Assembly: GCA_001897675.1 (NCBI GenBank) | Contig: MKUE01000117.1 | Span: 1 to 48,448, forward strand | DNA: 48,448 nt | Origin: Thiobacillus sp. 65-1059 | Lineage (GTDB): Bacteria > Pseudomonadota > Gammaproteobacteria > Burkholderiales > Thiobacillaceae | Direction of reading: 5' to 3' | Shown here: piece after piece, positions 22,699 to 35,965 of the stretch | How positions within the stretch are numbered: position 1 is the stretch's first letter | Layout of the letters: the number at the start of each line of letters is the position of its first letter | Program-made: the position numbers and the translations under genes | The notes under the pieces: generated by a model | Database searches by the model: none | What the model was told of the DNA's origin: nothing | Seen by the model: the letters and a program-made list of their open reading frames with translations, nothing else

Positions 22699-24412
22699 AT
22701 CGCTCAATGTCGTGCTGTGCTGGCACATGCACCAGCCGTATTACCGCGAAGGCCTCAAGGGCGCATATCGCCTGCCCTGGGTGTACCTGCACGGCATCAA
22801 GGATTACAGCGACATGGCCGCGCATCTGGAGCGGCATCCGCGGATGCGCGCGGTGGTCAACTTTGCGCCGGTGCTGCTGGAGCAGCTCGACGATTACGCG
22901 CAGCAGCTCAATGCGCTGTTGCAGCACGGCAAGCCCACCCACGATCCGATGCTGAATCTGCTCGCCGGCGTCGAGCGGATTCCGGCGGATGCAGCCCGCC
23001 GTCTGCGCATCGTGCGGGATTGCCAGCGCTGCCATGCGCCGCGCATGATCCACCCGTATCCCGCATTCCATTCCCTGCTGCGCATGATCGGCGTCACCGA
23101 TGAAACCGGAGCCGGCAGCGCCGGCCTGCAGTTGCACCTGGCTTATCTGTCCGAGCAGTATTTTCTCGATTTGCTGACCTGGTATCACCTTGCCTGGCTG
23201 GGACACTCGCTCAAACAATTGCCGCTGGCGCAGCGGCTGCTGGCGCAGGAAAACAACTTCTCCGCCGCCGATCGCCACGCGCTGCTGCACTTGATGCAGG
23301 ATTGCATGGCAGGGCTGATTCCGCGTTACCGCGCGCTCGCCGAGCGCGGCCAGATCGAATTGTCGATGACGCCTTACGGCCACCCCATCGTGCCGCTGCT
23401 GAACGATTTTGCCAACCTGCGCGATGCCCTGCCCGATGCGCCCGCCCCCGAGGCCGTCGATTATCCGGGCGGCGCCGAGCGCGCGCGCTGGCATCTGCGG
23501 CATGGCGTCGAGGTGTTCGAGCGCTACTTCGGCAGGAAGCCGGTGGGGGTGTGGCTGTCCGAAGGCGGGGTGAGCGAGGATGCGCTGGCCCAGCTCGATG
23601 CAATGGGCTTTGCCTGGACCGCCTCGGGCGAGGGCGTATGGCGCAACAGCTGCGTCAAATCGGGTTTCCCGGAAAGCGATATACATACCAAGCGCGCGCT
23701 GTTCTCGCCCGCGCAGATCGACGGCTTCGCCACGCGGGTGTTTTTTCGCGACGACGGCCTGTCGGATCTGATCGGCTTCAAGTACGGCGACTGGCATGCC
23801 GACGATGCGGTGGGCGACTTCGTCCAGCATCTGGAGAACATCGCCCGCTTTTTCGGCCAGGACGCGAACCGGCATGTGGTCTCGGTCATTCTCGACGGCG
23901 AGAACGCCTGGGAGTACTACCCCGACAACGGACACCATTTTCTCGATGCGCTCTACTCGGCACTGTCGAGCCACCCCGCGCTCAATGTCGGCACCTTTGC
24001 CGAGCAGGCCACACAAGCCGCCGTCACGTCGCTGAAGCGGCTGGCGGCGGGCAGCTGGGTGTATGGCAGCTTCTCGACCTGGATCGGCTCGGAAGACAAG
24101 AATCGCGGCTGGGATCTGCTGGCGATGGCGAAGCGCGACTATGACCGTGCCGCCGAAGGCGGCGGCCTGTCCGCCGCGCAACTGCAACAGGCGACGCAGC
24201 AACTGGCGGTGTGCGAAGGTTCCGACTGGTTCTGGTGGTTCGGCGACTACAACCCGGCCAGCAGCGTCAGCGATTTCGAACGGCTGTACCGCGACCAGGT
24301 GCGCGAACTGTATCGGCTGATCGGCGTGGCGCCGCCGATCCAGCTCGACGTGCCGCTGTCGCAGGGCCGCGGCAGCGCCGAGAATGCCGGCACCATGCGC
24401 AGGAACACCTGA
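22691..24412 (+). CDS. Glycoside hydrolase family 57 protein
   Basis: A 573-residue GH57 enzyme, a retaining family of alpha-amylases, glucanotransferases and branching enzymes. All five family regions are visible: HMHQPYY near residue 12, [13 protein letters not shown] near 230, [12 protein letters not shown] with the likely nucleophile Glu, [11 protein letters not shown] with the acid/base Asp, and [15 protein letters not shown]. The C-terminal helical part has [11 protein letters not shown]. The exact activity cannot be read from sequence; the position between glgC and malQ implies glycogen or maltodextrin remodelling. It overlaps glgC by 8 bp and malQ by 1 bp. Confidence 0.9.
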   Translation: MAESLNVVLCWHMHQPYYREGLKGAYRLPWVYLHGIKDYSDMAAHLERHPRMRAVVNFAPVLLEQLDDYAQQLNALLQHGKPTHDPMLNLLAGVERIPADAARRLRIVRDCQRCHAPRMIHPYPAFHSLLRMIGVTDETGAGSAGLQLHLAYLSEQYFLDLLTWYHLAWLGHSLKQLPLAQRLLAQENNFSAADRHALLHLMQDCMAGLIPRYRALAERGQIELSMTPYGHPIVPLLNDFANLRDALPDAPAPEAVDYPGGAERARWHLRHGVEVFERYFGRKPVGVWLSEGGVSEDALAQLDAMGFAWTASGEGVWRNSCVKSGFPESDIHTKRALFSPAQIDGFATRVFFRDDGLSDLIGFKYGDWHADDAVGDFVQHLENIARFFGQDANRHVVSVILDGENAWEYYPDNGHHFLDALYSALSSHPALNVGTFAEQATQAAVTSLKRLAAGSWVYGSFSTWIGSEDKNRGWDLLAMAKRDYDRAAEGGGLSAAQLQQATQQLAVCEGSDWFWWFGDYNPASSVSDFERLYRDQVRELYRLIGVAPPIQLDVPLSQGRGSAENAGTMRRNT

Positions 24413-25779
24413 TGCGGTTCGATACCCGCCGCGCCGGCCTGCTGCTGCACCCGACCTCGCTGCCGTCGGGCACGCTGGACGAGGTCGACCGCTGGCTGGA
24501 CTTTCTGCAGGCAGCGGGGGTCGGCGTGTGGCAGATGTTGCCGCTGGGCCTGCCGCTGGGCGGGCTGTCGCCTTACCAGTGCGCATCGGCATTTGCGGTC
24601 AACCCCGGCCTGTTTTCCAGCGCGCCGGCCGATATGCACGGTTTTATGGACTGGCGCAGCCGGCAGGCGCATTGGCTGGTGGATTTTGCGCGCTTCATGG
24701 TCATCAAGGCGGAGCAGGGCGGCGCCCGCTGGACCGATTGGCCGCTTGCGCTGCGCGACCGCGACGCGCAGACACTGGCCGCGTTCGATGTCAGCCATGC
24801 CGACAAGCTGAATGCGGTGATGGTCGAGCAGTATCGCGTGGCCTTCCATGGGCAGCGCATCCGCGCACAAGCGGCGGCGCGCGGCATCCAGCTGTTCGGC
24901 GACATGCCGATTTTCGTCGCTCACGACAGCGCCGACGTGTGGGCGCAGCGCGGCCTGTTCCTGCTGGACGGCGCGGGCCACCCTACGGTGGTGACGGGCG
25001 TGCCGCCGGATTATTTCTGCGCCAGCGGGCAGCGCTGGGGCAACCCGCACTACAACTGGGCGGCGATGCAGGCCGACGGCTTCGCCTGGTGGCGGGCGCG
25101 GCTACGCGCGCATTTCGAGTGGTTCGACCTGCTGCGCATCGACCATTTCCGCGGCCTGGCTGCGGCCTGGGAGATCCCGGCGGACGAGCCCACCGCGGTC
25201 CACGGCGAGTGGGTGGCGGCGCCCGGAGCGGAACTGTTGCAGGCGATCGCCGACGAGATGGGCGAGCTGTCCCTGGTGGCCGAAGATCTCGGCGTCATCA
25301 CGCCGGATATCACCGCGTTGCGCCACCGGTTTGGCCTGCCCGGCATGGCTGTGCTGCAATTCGCGTTCGACGACCATGCCGACAATCCGCACAAGCCGGA
25401 AAACGTGCATCCCGACACCGTGTATTACACCGGCACTCACGACAACGACACCACGCTGGGCTGGTGGCGCGCGCTGCCCGGCGAGGCGCGCCGGCAGGTG
25501 ATGCGGCAACTGGATGTCGGCGAGCCCGACGCGGTGCCGGCGGCGATGATCGCCACGGTGCTGGAAAGCCGCGCCGCGCTGGCGGTGCTGCCGCTGCAGG
25601 ACGTGCTGCGGCTCGGCAGCGACGCACGCATGAACACGCCCGGCACCGACAGCGGCAACTGGACCTGGCGGTTCGCATGGGATGCGCTGACGCCGGAGCT
25701 GGCATCCCGCTTGCTGCGACAATTACAGAAATCCCACCGATGCGAGATTCAGCCCCGCCCAGGAACGTGCTGCCCATGA
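24412..25779 (+). CDS. malQ: 4-alpha-glucanotransferase (amylomaltase)
   Basis: A GH77 enzyme that disproportionates maltodextrins, moving glucan segments between chains and releasing glucose. Visible motifs: [11 protein letters not shown] near 11, [14 protein letters not shown] near 45, [39 protein letters not shown] with the nucleophile Asp, [10 protein letters not shown] with the acid Glu, and [14 protein letters not shown]. At 455 residues it is near the short end of the family. The start overlaps the GH57 stop (TGATG) and its stop overlaps the glgB start (ATGA). Confidence 0.93.
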   Translation: MRFDTRRAGLLLHPTSLPSGTLDEVDRWLDFLQAAGVGVWQMLPLGLPLGGLSPYQCASAFAVNPGLFSSAPADMHGFMDWRSRQAHWLVDFARFMVIKAEQGGARWTDWPLALRDRDAQTLAAFDVSHADKLNAVMVEQYRVAFHGQRIRAQAAARGIQLFGDMPIFVAHDSADVWAQRGLFLLDGAGHPTVVTGVPPDYFCASGQRWGNPHYNWAAMQADGFAWWRARLRAHFEWFDLLRIDHFRGLAAAWEIPADEPTAVHGEWVAAPGAELLQAIADEMGELSLVAEDLGVITPDITALRHRFGLPGMAVLQFAFDDHADNPHKPENVHPDTVYYTGTHDNDTTLGWWRALPGEARRQVMRQLDVGEPDAVPAAMIATVLESRAALAVLPLQDVLRLGSDARMNTPGTDSGNWTWRFAWDALTPELASRLLRQLQKSHRCEIQPRPGTCCP

Positions 25780-27983
25780 ACATCTCTCGAACAAGCTCGC
25801 CAGGCACCGGCCTGCCTGCAGTCAGCCCGCCCATCATGCGCGTGCAGAGCGGCACGCACCACGATCCGTTCGAGGTGCTGGGAGTGCACCCGCAGCCCGG
25901 CGGCGGCACCCTGATCCGCACCTTCATGCCGGCCGCGGAGGTCGTCGAGGTGGCCGGCGGCCGCATGTCGCGGCTGACCGGTACCGACTGTTTCGAGCGC
26001 CTGCTGCCGCCCGGCGCGGCGGTCGAGCCGCATCCGTTGCTGCGCTGGCAGGACAAGGGCGCGGGCAATTGGCATACCGCGCAATGCCCTTACAGCTTCG
26101 CGCCGCAGCTGGGCGAGATGGACTTGCATCTGCTGGGCGAGGGGCGGCATTTCGAAGCCTGGAAAGTGCTCGGCGCGCGCCTGAAAACCGTCGACGGCGT
26201 TGAAGGCTGCCTGTTCGCCGTGTGGGCGCCGGCGGTGCAGCGGGTCAGCGTGATCGGCGATTTCAACGACTGGGACGGCCGCCGCCACCCGATGCGCTGC
26301 CGCGGCACATCGGGCATGTGGGAATTGTTCGTCCCCGGCCTGGGGGCCGGCCACGCCTACAAATACGAAATCCTCGGCAGCCACGGCCAGTTGGCGAGGA
26401 AAACCGACCCCTATGCGCGGCAGATGTTCCTGCGCCCGGAAACCACCAGCTGCGTGCCGGATGACGAACCCCATGCCTGGGGCGACGGCGCATGGATCGA
26501 GGCGCGCGCGCATTTCGACTGGCAGCACCGGCCGATCAGCATCTACGAGCTGCACCCCGGTTCCTGGCGGCGCCACGACGACGGCGGCTATTACGGCTGG
26601 GGCGAACTCGCCGCCGAACTGATCCCCTACGTGCAGGACCTCGGCTATACCCATATCGAACTGATGCCGGTGGCCGAGCATCCGCTCGACGCTTCGTGGG
26701 GCTACCAGGTGTCGGGCTACTACGCACCGACCGCGCGCTTCGGCTCGCCGGACGATTTCCGCGGCTTCGTCGACGCCTGCCACCAGGCCGGCATCGGCGT
26801 GCTGCTCGACTGGGTGCCGGCGCATTTTCCCAAGGACGACTGGGCGCTGGCGCGCTTCACCGGCGAGCCGCTGTACGAGCATGCCGACCCGCGCCGCGGC
26901 GAGCACCAGGACTGGGGCACGCTGATTTTCGATTTCGGCCGCAACGAGGTGCGCAATTTCCTGGTGGCCAACGCGCTTTACTGGATCGAGGAATTCCATA
27001 TCGACGGCTTGCGCGTCGACGCGGTGGCGTCCATGCTCTATCTCGACTATTCGCGCCAACCGGGCGAATGGCTGCCGAACCGGTACGGCGGGCGCGAGAA
27101 CCTCGAAGCCATCCACTTCCTGCGCGAGATGAACACCGAGGTGCACGGCCGCTTCCCCGGCGTGCTCACCATCGCCGAGGAATCGACCGCCTGGCCGGCG
27201 GTGTCGCGCCCGGTCGAGCTCGGCGGGCTGGGCTTCTCGATGAAGTGGAACATGGGCTGGATGAACGACAGCCTCGACTACATCGAGAAGGAGCCCGTCT
27301 ACCGCAAGTACCAGCACAACCAGCTGACCTTCAGCCAGATGTACGCGTGGACCGAGAACTTCGTGCTGCCGCTGTCGCACGACGAAGTGGTGCACATGAA
27401 GAAAAGCCTGCTCGACAAGATGCCGGGCGACGTCTGGCAGCGCTTCGCCAACCTGCGCCTGTTCTATGCCTGGCAGTATGCGCATCCGGGCAAGAAGCTG
27501 TTGTTCATGGGCGGCGAATTCGGCCAGTGGAACGAGTGGAGGGAGGCCGGCCAGCTCGACTGGGCGCTGCTCGCGTTCCCGGCGCACGACGGCATCCGCG
27601 CCCTGCTGCGCGACCTCAACCGGCTGTACCGCAGCGAGTCCGCGCTGCACGCGTTCGACTTCGACCCGCGCGGGTTCCGCTGGATCGACTGCCACGATGC
27701 CGACCAGTCGGTGCTGAGTCTGGTGCGCCAGGGCCAGGATGCGTCTGCGCAGATGGTGGTGCTGCTCAATTTCACCCCCGTGCCGCGCAAGGGATACCGC
27801 ATCGGCGTGCCGTCGGGAGCGGCGTGGTGCGAAGTGCTGAATACCGATTCGATGTATTACGGCGGCAGCAACCTCGGCAATGGCCGGCCCTTGCAACCCC
27901 AGAACCTGCCCTGGATGGGCTTCGAGCATTCCGTCGAGGTGACGATCCCGCCGCTCGGTGCCATCTTCCTCAAACCATGTTGA
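25776..27983 (+). CDS. glgB: 1,4-alpha-glucan branching enzyme
   Basis: Introduces alpha-1,6 branches into glycogen. The 735-residue protein has an N-terminal [10 protein letters not shown] domain, a CBM48 module ([20 protein letters not shown]), and a GH13 barrel with [32 protein letters not shown] (nucleophile Asp), TIAEEST (acid Glu) and [16 protein letters not shown] 25776 overlaps the malQ stop, typical of this operon; an upstream in-frame ATG at 25740 is less likely. Confidence 0.97.
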   Translation: MNISRTSSPGTGLPAVSPPIMRVQSGTHHDPFEVLGVHPQPGGGTLIRTFMPAAEVVEVAGGRMSRLTGTDCFERLLPPGAAVEPHPLLRWQDKGAGNWHTAQCPYSFAPQLGEMDLHLLGEGRHFEAWKVLGARLKTVDGVEGCLFAVWAPAVQRVSVIGDFNDWDGRRHPMRCRGTSGMWELFVPGLGAGHAYKYEILGSHGQLARKTDPYARQMFLRPETTSCVPDDEPHAWGDGAWIEARAHFDWQHRPISIYELHPGSWRRHDDGGYYGWGELAAELIPYVQDLGYTHIELMPVAEHPLDASWGYQVSGYYAPTARFGSPDDFRGFVDACHQAGIGVLLDWVPAHFPKDDWALARFTGEPLYEHADPRRGEHQDWGTLIFDFGRNEVRNFLVANALYWIEEFHIDGLRVDAVASMLYLDYSRQPGEWLPNRYGGRENLEAIHFLREMNTEVHGRFPGVLTIAEESTAWPAVSRPVELGGLGFSMKWNMGWMNDSLDYIEKEPVYRKYQHNQLTFSQMYAWTENFVLPLSHDEVVHMKKSLLDKMPGDVWQRFANLRLFYAWQYAHPGKKLLFMGGEFGQWNEWREAGQLDWALLAFPAHDGIRALLRDLNRLYRSESALHAFDFDPRGFRWIDCHDADQSVLSLVRQGQDASAQMVVLLNFTPVPRKGYRIGVPSGAAWCEVLNTDSMYYGGSNLGNGRPLQPQNLPWMGFEHSVEVTIPPLGAIFLKPC

Positions 27984-28001
27984 TGAGCGAGGGGCTAGGA
28001 T

Positions 28002-28088
28002 TCAGGATTCAGGGGCTGTGCGGCCTATGGCCGCCCAATCGAAAAGCGCGAAGCGCAAATCCCCTGACCCCTGGCCCCTGAATCCTGA
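28002..28088. repeat. Intergenic inverted repeat glgB-glgA
   Basis: Arms TCAGGATTCAGGGGC (28002-28016) and its exact complement (28074-28088) around a 57-bp centre. Both arms consist of iterated GATTCAGG/CCCCTGA units, extending beyond the arms. It occupies nearly all of the only sizeable gap in the glycogen operon and looks like a dispersed extragenic palindrome that might affect message stability or termination. Confidence 0.7.
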
Positions 28089-28102
28089 CCCCTGATAAAA
28101 AT

Positions 28103-29571
28103 ATGAAACGCGGAGTACTCAAAGTCATGTTCGTTGCCAGCGAAGCCTATCCGCTGGTGAAAACCGGCGGCCTGGGCGATGTGCTCTACAGCCTGCCGCA
28201 CGCCCTGCACGACCGCGGCGTCGACATCCGTCTCGTCTTGCCGGGCTATCGCGCGCTGTTGCGTCAGCTCGGCCAGATGCGCATTCTCGGCTGGCTCGAC
28301 GTGCGCGGCGCCGAGGGCATGGTCGGCGCGCGCATCCTGGAAGCGCGCCATCCCGATTTCGCTTTTCCGCTGTGGGTGGTCGACTGTCCGCCGCTGTTCG
28401 ACCGCGAAGGCAATCCCTATGTCGATGCCGGCGGCCAGGACTGGCCCGACAATGCCGAGCGCTTCGCGGTGTTTGCGCGGGTGGCGGCGCTGTTGGCGCA
28501 GGATGCGCTGGAGCTGGGCTGGCAGCCTGCGGTGGTGCATGTGCACGACTGGCAGGCCGGCCTGACGGCGGCGTTTCTGGCCGACCAGCCGCTGCGTCCG
28601 AAAACCGTGTTCACCATTCACAACCTCGCCTACGGCGGTTATTTCCCGAGCAGCGATTTCGTGCGCCTGCAGTTGCCCAGCCACTGGTGGTCGCCCGAGG
28701 GGGCGGAGTTCCACGGCGGCTTTTCCATGCTGAAGGCGGGCATCGTGTATGCCGATGCCGTCACCACGGTGAGCCCTACCTACGCGCAGGAAATCTGCAC
28801 CCCCGAATTCGGTTACGGACTCGACGGCTTGCTGCTGTCGCGGCAATACAAATTGCACGGCATTCTCAACGGCATCGATACCCGGATCTGGAACCCGTCC
28901 ACCGATCCGTACTTGCCCGCGCATTACTCGATGGGCCGTATCCAGCCCGGCAAGCGGCGCAACAAGCAGGCGCTGCTCGAACGCTTTTTGCCGCAGCCCG
29001 ATGAGGCCGCCCTGCAGGCTCCGCTGCTGGGGCTGGTGGGGCGGCTGGTCGAGCAGAAGGGTATCGACTGGGTGCTCGCCGCGATACCGGTGCTGCTAGC
29101 CGAGACCGACGTGCGCCTGGTGCTGCTGGGCAGCGGCCAGGCAATGTACGAGCAGAAATTCGCGCGGCTGGCCAAACAGCACCCGCAGCGGGTATTCGTC
29201 GAGATCGGCTACGACGAGCAGCTGGCGCACCGGATCGAGGCCGGGGCGGACCTGTTCCTGATGCCGTCGCGCTTCGAGCCATGCGGTCTGAACCAGATGT
29301 ACAGCCTGCGCTACGGCACCCCGCCCGTCGTCTTCAAGACCGGCGGGCTGGCCGATACCGTGGTCGATGCGGCCGAGGCCGCCTTGCAGGATGGCAGCGC
29401 CACCGGTTTCATGTTCGACGTTCCCGACGTGGCGGCCTTCCTGGACGCCATCCGCCGCGCGCTCGGCCTCTATCGCCAGCCCGCGCAGTGGCGGCGGCTG
29501 CAGCAGACCGGCATGCGCCAGTCGTTCGACTGGTCGGAGAGCGCCGGCCGCTACCTTGCCCTTTATTCGAC

Positions 29572-29575
<4 letters not shown>
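28103..29575 (+). CDS. glgA: Glycogen synthase (ADP-glucose)
   Basis: A GT5 enzyme that transfers glucose from ADP-glucose to the glycogen chain. The 490-residue product has the N-terminal [13 protein letters not shown] (ADP-glucose binding) near 20, [23 protein letters not shown], the [14 protein letters not shown] segment starting the second Rossmann domain, and [20 protein letters not shown] with the conserved Glu. It is preceded by the palindromic spacer, so it may have its own promoter or read through from glgB. Its stop overlaps the glgP start (ATGA). Confidence 0.97.
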
Positions 29576-32067
<2,492 letters not shown>

Positions 32068-32313
32068 GCGCGAATGTCCGCCGTGCGGAACGGCCGCCTC
32101 GCTTGCGGCTCGATCGAATCGCATAATGCCGAAGCCGGCCGTCCGCCAGCCCGCTTCGCGCCCTTAGTCGGCCAACCCAAACTGGGGCATAATCAACCCG
32201 TCTCCGGCCGATTGTTTCCCAAGTATTGAAACCGTGACCGTCCTGCATTTCCCCGCTTGCTTTCCCCCACGTAGTTGAGTCGTCGACTGATTGTTTGAAT
32301 GAGGAATTTGACC

Positions 32314-33033
32314 GTGATCTCTGGAACGAAGACGAAATGCTTTTTCTTGATTGGAGCCATTGCCCTGGTTTCCTCCGGGCCGGCGCTGGCCGCATTGACC
32401 ACCGAGGAACTGACCCGGCTGAAGGCGTCTGGCCTCGGCGAGGACATCATCCGCTTCATGGTTGAAAGCGATTACGCCAACGTCGATCGGGTGGTGCGGC
32501 TCAAGGAGGCGGGTTTTGCCGACGAGACGGTATCGTCGGTCATCAGGAACGACCTCAAGGCGGGGGGGGAGGCGAAGCTGCCGGCGCCCCAGCCGGAGAA
32601 ACCCCGCCAGGCCCAGCCCGCAGCCGAGCCGGTAGCCGAAGCGGCAGCGATAATGCAGACTTCGGCAAAGGCGAGGATCGAGCAGTATTGGGTGCATGGA
32701 GAGCCGGTCGTTCAGAATAGCCAGGACATTCAAAACGCCACGATTTCGCTATTGCAGGGGCGGCGTCTGAAGATCGAATGGGACACCAGCAAGGGGGCGT
32801 CGACCGCGGGAAACTTCTTCCGGGGGAAGCCATTCGCAAGCCCGTTCTATTGGGATCTGGACAAGAGCGATGGCTTGTACAGCGTGAACCCGAAGGACAA
32901 CTCGTTCATCCTGAGGACGGGGTACTCGCATCGGGGCCGGCCCACGGCAGACAAGTCTCATTACTGGATGGTGCATTTGACCCCCCAAAGCCCCGATCTG
33001 GCGAAGAAAATCCGGGAATTGTTGGCCGAATAA
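32314..33033 (+). CDS. Secreted protein of unknown function
   Basis: GTG 32314 follows AGGA at 8-9 bp; an in-frame ATG at 32299 lacks a ribosome binding site. The product (239 residues) starts with a signal peptide ending in PALA/ALTTEEL. Residues about 30-75 form two helical segments (LTRLKASGLGEDIIRFMVES, VVRLKEAGFADETVSSVI), a pattern like a short repeat that may bind peptides or cell wall. A proline/alanine/glutamate linker follows, then a mixed C-terminal domain. Exported to the periplasm; function unknown. Confidence 0.75.
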   Translation: MISGTKTKCFFLIGAIALVSSGPALAALTTEELTRLKASGLGEDIIRFMVESDYANVDRVVRLKEAGFADETVSSVIRNDLKAGGEAKLPAPQPEKPRQAQPAAEPVAEAAAIMQTSAKARIEQYWVHGEPVVQNSQDIQNATISLLQGRRLKIEWDTSKGASTAGNFFRGKPFASPFYWDLDKSDGLYSVNPKDNSFILRTGYSHRGRPTADKSHYWMVHLTPQSPDLAKKIRELLAE

Positions 33034-33208
33034 GCCGAACAGACCGGCTCTCCATGGCGTATCCCGCGGGCTGATGCGAATCAGCCCGGTTTGATTGAGG
33101 CCGTTCGATTCCATTGCAGGCCCGCACTCGCGGCCGGCAGCGTCAAGGAAGTGGTGGCGGGTTGCCGCCGCCGGAGCCCGCACGTGGCCCTGCAACGTCC
33201 GAATCAAT

Positions 33209-33248
33209 GCCAGTAAAAAAGCCGGGGATCCCCGGCTTTTTTACTGGC
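33209..33248. terminator. Bidirectional terminator, 40-bp perfect palindrome
   Basis: Bases 33209-33248 are a perfect 40-bp palindrome: a GCCGGGGATCCCCGGC core flanked by A6/T6 tracts and GCCAGT/ACTGGC ends. It lies between the convergent secreted-protein gene and panD and can terminate transcription from both sides. Confidence 0.9.
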
Positions 33249-33261
33249 TGGGCGTTGTGGC

Positions 33262-33642
33262 CTACGCCGCCTGCACCGGAATCGCCTGGCGCGTGTCCAG
33301 GATGCGGTTGTCCGCGTCGACGTACACCAGTTCCGGCGCATAGCGCGCCAGTTCCAGTTCGTTGTAGGCCGAGTAGGTGGCGATGATGACGAGGTCGCCC
33401 GGGTTGGCCTTGTGCGCGGCCGCGCCGTTCACCGAAATGATGCCGGAATCGCGCGCCGCGCGGATGGCATAGGTGGTGAAGCGCTCGCCGTTGGTGACGT
33501 TGTAGATCTGGATCTGCTCGTATTCGTGGATGTTGGCCGCGTCCAGCAGGGCTTCGTCGATGGCGCACGAGCCTTCGTAATGCAGCTCGGAATGCGTGAC
33601 GGTTGCCCGATGCAGCTTGGACTTGAGCATCGTTCTTTGCAT
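33262..33642 (-). CDS. panD: Aspartate 1-decarboxylase
   Basis: Makes beta-alanine from aspartate for pantothenate. The 126-residue proenzyme starts [20 protein letters not shown] and has the self-cleavage site in HYEGSCAID: cleavage between Gly24 and Ser25 would produce the catalytic pyruvoyl group. Further family motifs are [15 protein letters not shown] and [19 protein letters not shown]. It is the last gene of the leftward pan operon, 40 bp after panC, and ends at the bidirectional terminator. Confidence 0.97.
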   Translation of the reverse strand: MQRTMLKSKLHRATVTHSELHYEGSCAIDEALLDAANIHEYEQIQIYNVTNGERFTTYAIRAARDSGIISVNGAAAHKANPGDLVIIATYSAYNELELARYAPELVYVDADNRILDTRQAIPVQAA

Positions 33643-33682
33643 GACGGTGCCCTCAATAAGAAAGGGGTGACATTATAAAACC

Positions 33683-34528
33683 TCAGAGTGGATTGCCCAA
33701 GGCAATCTCGAGGTTGTCGATCAGCCGGGTTTTTCCCAGTCGGGCCGCGCCGAGCGCCACCGCGCGGCGGGTGGCGGCATCGACGGGCCGCAGGCTGGCG
33801 GCGTCGCGCAGCGCGATGTAATCGACATCCCAGCCGGCCATTTCCAGGTGGCGGGCGGCAGCACCGCACAGCGCCTCGTACTCGCGGTCGCCCGCCCGGA
33901 CGGCGGCGGCGATGGCGGCGAGTTCGCGCTGCAGCGCGGGCGCCCGGGCGCGTTCGGACGGCGAGAGATAGCCGTTCCTCGAGCTCATCGCCAGCCCGTC
34001 GGCTTCGCGCTGCGTGTCGCCGGCCAGGATTCCGATCGGCAGGTTGAACTGCCGCACCATCTCGCGAATGACCAGCAGCTGCTGGAAATCCTTCTTGCCG
34101 AATGCCGCCACGCGCGGCTGCACCAGGTTGAACAGTTTCAGCACCACCGTCGCGACGCCGTTGAAGTGGCCGGGACGGAATGCGCCGCAGAGGTCGTTCG
34201 CCAGGCTGTCGGCTACCTGCACGGTGAACGTCTGCGGCACCGGGTACACCTCGGTGGCATCGGGCGCGAACACGATATCGCAGCCGGCGGCAGCGAGCTT
34301 GTCGCAGTCGGCGGCAAGCGTGCGCGGATAGTGCTCGAAATCCTCGCCGGCTCCGAACTGCAGCGGGTTGACGAAAATGCTCGCGACCACCGGGCTGCCG
34401 TGCTGCTTCGCCAGTTCGACCAGCGAAACGTGGCCGGCGTGCAGGTTACCCATGGTCGGCACCAGCGCGGTGCCGGTCTCGCCGGCGAGCGCCGCGCGCA
34501 GTTCGGCGGCGGTGTGAAAAATCCGCAT
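33683..34528 (-). CDS. panC: Pantothenate synthetase
   Basis: Condenses pantoate with beta-alanine using ATP. The 281-residue protein has VPTMGNLHAGHVSLV (HIGH-like) near 27-40, VVASIFVNPLQFG, AFRPGHFNGVATVV, FGKKDFQQL and MSSRNGYLSP (KMSKS-like). The ATG at 34528 shares a base with the panB stop (TGATG), so panB and panC are coupled. A longer frame running into panB is only a shadow. Confidence 0.96.
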   Translation of the reverse strand: MRIFHTAAELRAALAGETGTALVPTMGNLHAGHVSLVELAKQHGSPVVASIFVNPLQFGAGEDFEHYPRTLAADCDKLAAAGCDIVFAPDATEVYPVPQTFTVQVADSLANDLCGAFRPGHFNGVATVVLKLFNLVQPRVAAFGKKDFQQLLVIREMVRQFNLPIGILAGDTQREADGLAMSSRNGYLSPSERARAPALQRELAAIAAAVRAGDREYEALCGAAARHLEMAGWDVDYIALRDAASLRPVDAATRRAVALGAARLGKTRLIDNLEIALGNPL

Positions 34529-35316
34529 CAGAACGCGTGTTCGGCGGCGGGGAAGCTGCCGTCCTTCACCGCGGCGACGTAGGCGCGCACGGCGGCCTCG
34601 ATGCCGTCGCTGCCGGCGAGGAAGTTCTTCGAAAATCTGGGCGCGCGCGGATACAGCCCCAGCATGTCGTACAGCACCAGCACCTGGCCGGAGCAGTCGG
34701 CGCCGGCGCCGATGCCGATGGTCGGAATCGTGAGTGCCCCGGTGACGGCCTTCGCCAGCGCGGCGGGCACCATTTCCAGCACGATCAGGCCGGCGCCGGC
34801 CGCTTCCAGCGCGCGTGCGTCGGCGATCAGTTGCGCCGCCGCGGCGTCCTCGCGCCCCTGTACCCGGTAGCCGCCGAGCTGATTGACCGACTGCGGCAAG
34901 AGGCCGAGGTGCGCGCACACCGGGATGCCGCGCCGGGTGAGAAAGGCGACGGTGTCGGCCATCACCGCGCCGCCTTCGAGCTTGACCATGTGCGCGCCCG
35001 CCGCCATCAGACGCGCGGCGGCGGCAAACGCGCGCTCGGGCGAAGGCTGGTAGCTGCCGAACGGCAGGTCGGCGACGATGAAGGCGCGTTCGGTTCCGGC
35101 GGCGACGCAGCGCGTGTGATAGGCCATCTCGGCGAGCTTCACCGGCAGCGTCGTGGCGTGGCCCTGCACCACCATGCCGAGCGAATCGCCGACCAGCAGC
35201 ACGTCGACTCCGGCGGCGTCGAGCACGCGCGCGAAGCTGGCGTCGTAACAGGTGAGCACGGCGATCTTTTCGTCGTTGCCGTGCATGGTCTTGAGGGTGG
35301 AAAGCGTGATTGCCAT
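34528..35316 (-). CDS. panB: Ketopantoate hydroxymethyltransferase
   Basis: Transfers a hydroxymethyl group from methylene-tetrahydrofolate to ketoisovalerate, the first committed step to pantothenate. The 262-residue barrel protein has [51 protein letters not shown] with metal/substrate residues, [10 protein letters not shown] and [16 protein letters not shown]. It lies 7 bp after the deoxynucleoside kinase gene and is coupled to panC. Confidence 0.97.
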   Translation of the reverse strand: MAITLSTLKTMHGNDEKIAVLTCYDASFARVLDAAGVDVLLVGDSLGMVVQGHATTLPVKLAEMAYHTRCVAAGTERAFIVADLPFGSYQPSPERAFAAAARLMAAGAHMVKLEGGAVMADTVAFLTRRGIPVCAHLGLLPQSVNQLGGYRVQGREDAAAAQLIADARALEAAGAGLIVLEMVPAALAKAVTGALTIPTIGIGAGADCSGQVLVLYDMLGLYPRAPRFSKNFLAGSDGIEAAVRAYVAAVKDGSFPAAEHAF

Positions 35317-35323
35317 ATTCGGT

Positions 35324-35965
35324 TTACGCCGCCCGGCTGAAAAACTCGCGCGGGCCGCGCATCTTGCTCATGCGTTCCAGCAGCAGCTCGAAATCGGCTT
35401 CGCTTTCCGCGAAGTTGAGGTTGCTGGTGTTGACGATGAGCAGGGGGGCGGCGTCGTAGCGATGGAAGAATTCGCTGTAGCTGTTGGCGAGGCGTTGCAG
35501 GTAGCCCGCATCCATGCCGTGTTCATATTCCACGCCACGGCGCCGGACGCGTTCCTGCAGCGCCTCGGCCGGCGCCTGCAGATAAATCACCAGGTCGGGG
35601 GTCGGTGCCTGCGGGGCGAGGTCGGCGTAGACCTTCTGATACAACTCGAACTCGTCGTCGTCGAGGTTCATGCGCGCGAACAGCATGTCCTTGTCGATCA
35701 GGAAATCCGACACCGTGCCAGCACGGAACAGGTCGCCCTGCGCCAGTTCGCGCAACTGGCGCGAGCGGTCGAAGAGGAAATGCAGCTGCGTCGGCAGCGC
35801 GTAGCGCCGCGGCTCCTGATAGAAGCGCGGCAGGAAGGGATTGTCGCTGGCGTTTTCCAGCAAGGTGCCGGCATCGAGGCGCTCGGCCAGCTTGTGGGTG
35901 AGACTGGTCTTGCCGGCGCCGATCGGACCTTCGACGACGACGTAGCGGTAGCGGTCGAGACTCAT
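35324..35965 (-). CDS. Deoxynucleoside kinase
   Basis: A 213-residue kinase of the deoxyadenosine/deoxyguanosine kinase type: P-loop [18 protein letters not shown] at 10-27, a FLFDRSRQL segment, the DRY-like region and the [20 protein letters not shown]. It phosphorylates deoxynucleosides, probably for salvage. In betaproteobacteria the gene commonly sits between folK and panB, as here. Start ATG overlaps the folK stop by 4 bp. Confidence 0.88.
   Translation of the reverse strand: MSLDRYRYVVVEGPIGAGKTSLTHKLAERLDAGTLLENASDNPFLPRFYQEPRRYALPTQLHFLFDRSRQLRELAQGDLFRAGTVSDFLIDKDMLFARMNLDDDEFELYQKVYADLAPQAPTPDLVIYLQAPAEALQERVRRRGVEYEHGMDAGYLQRLANSYSEFFHRYDAAPLLIVNTSNLNFAESEADFELLLERMSKMRGPREFFSRAA

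Noticed and set aside
22553-24592. Long leftward frames over glgC, GH57 and glgB
   Set aside because: Antisense shadows typical of high-GC DNA; the plus-strand frames have full family motifs.
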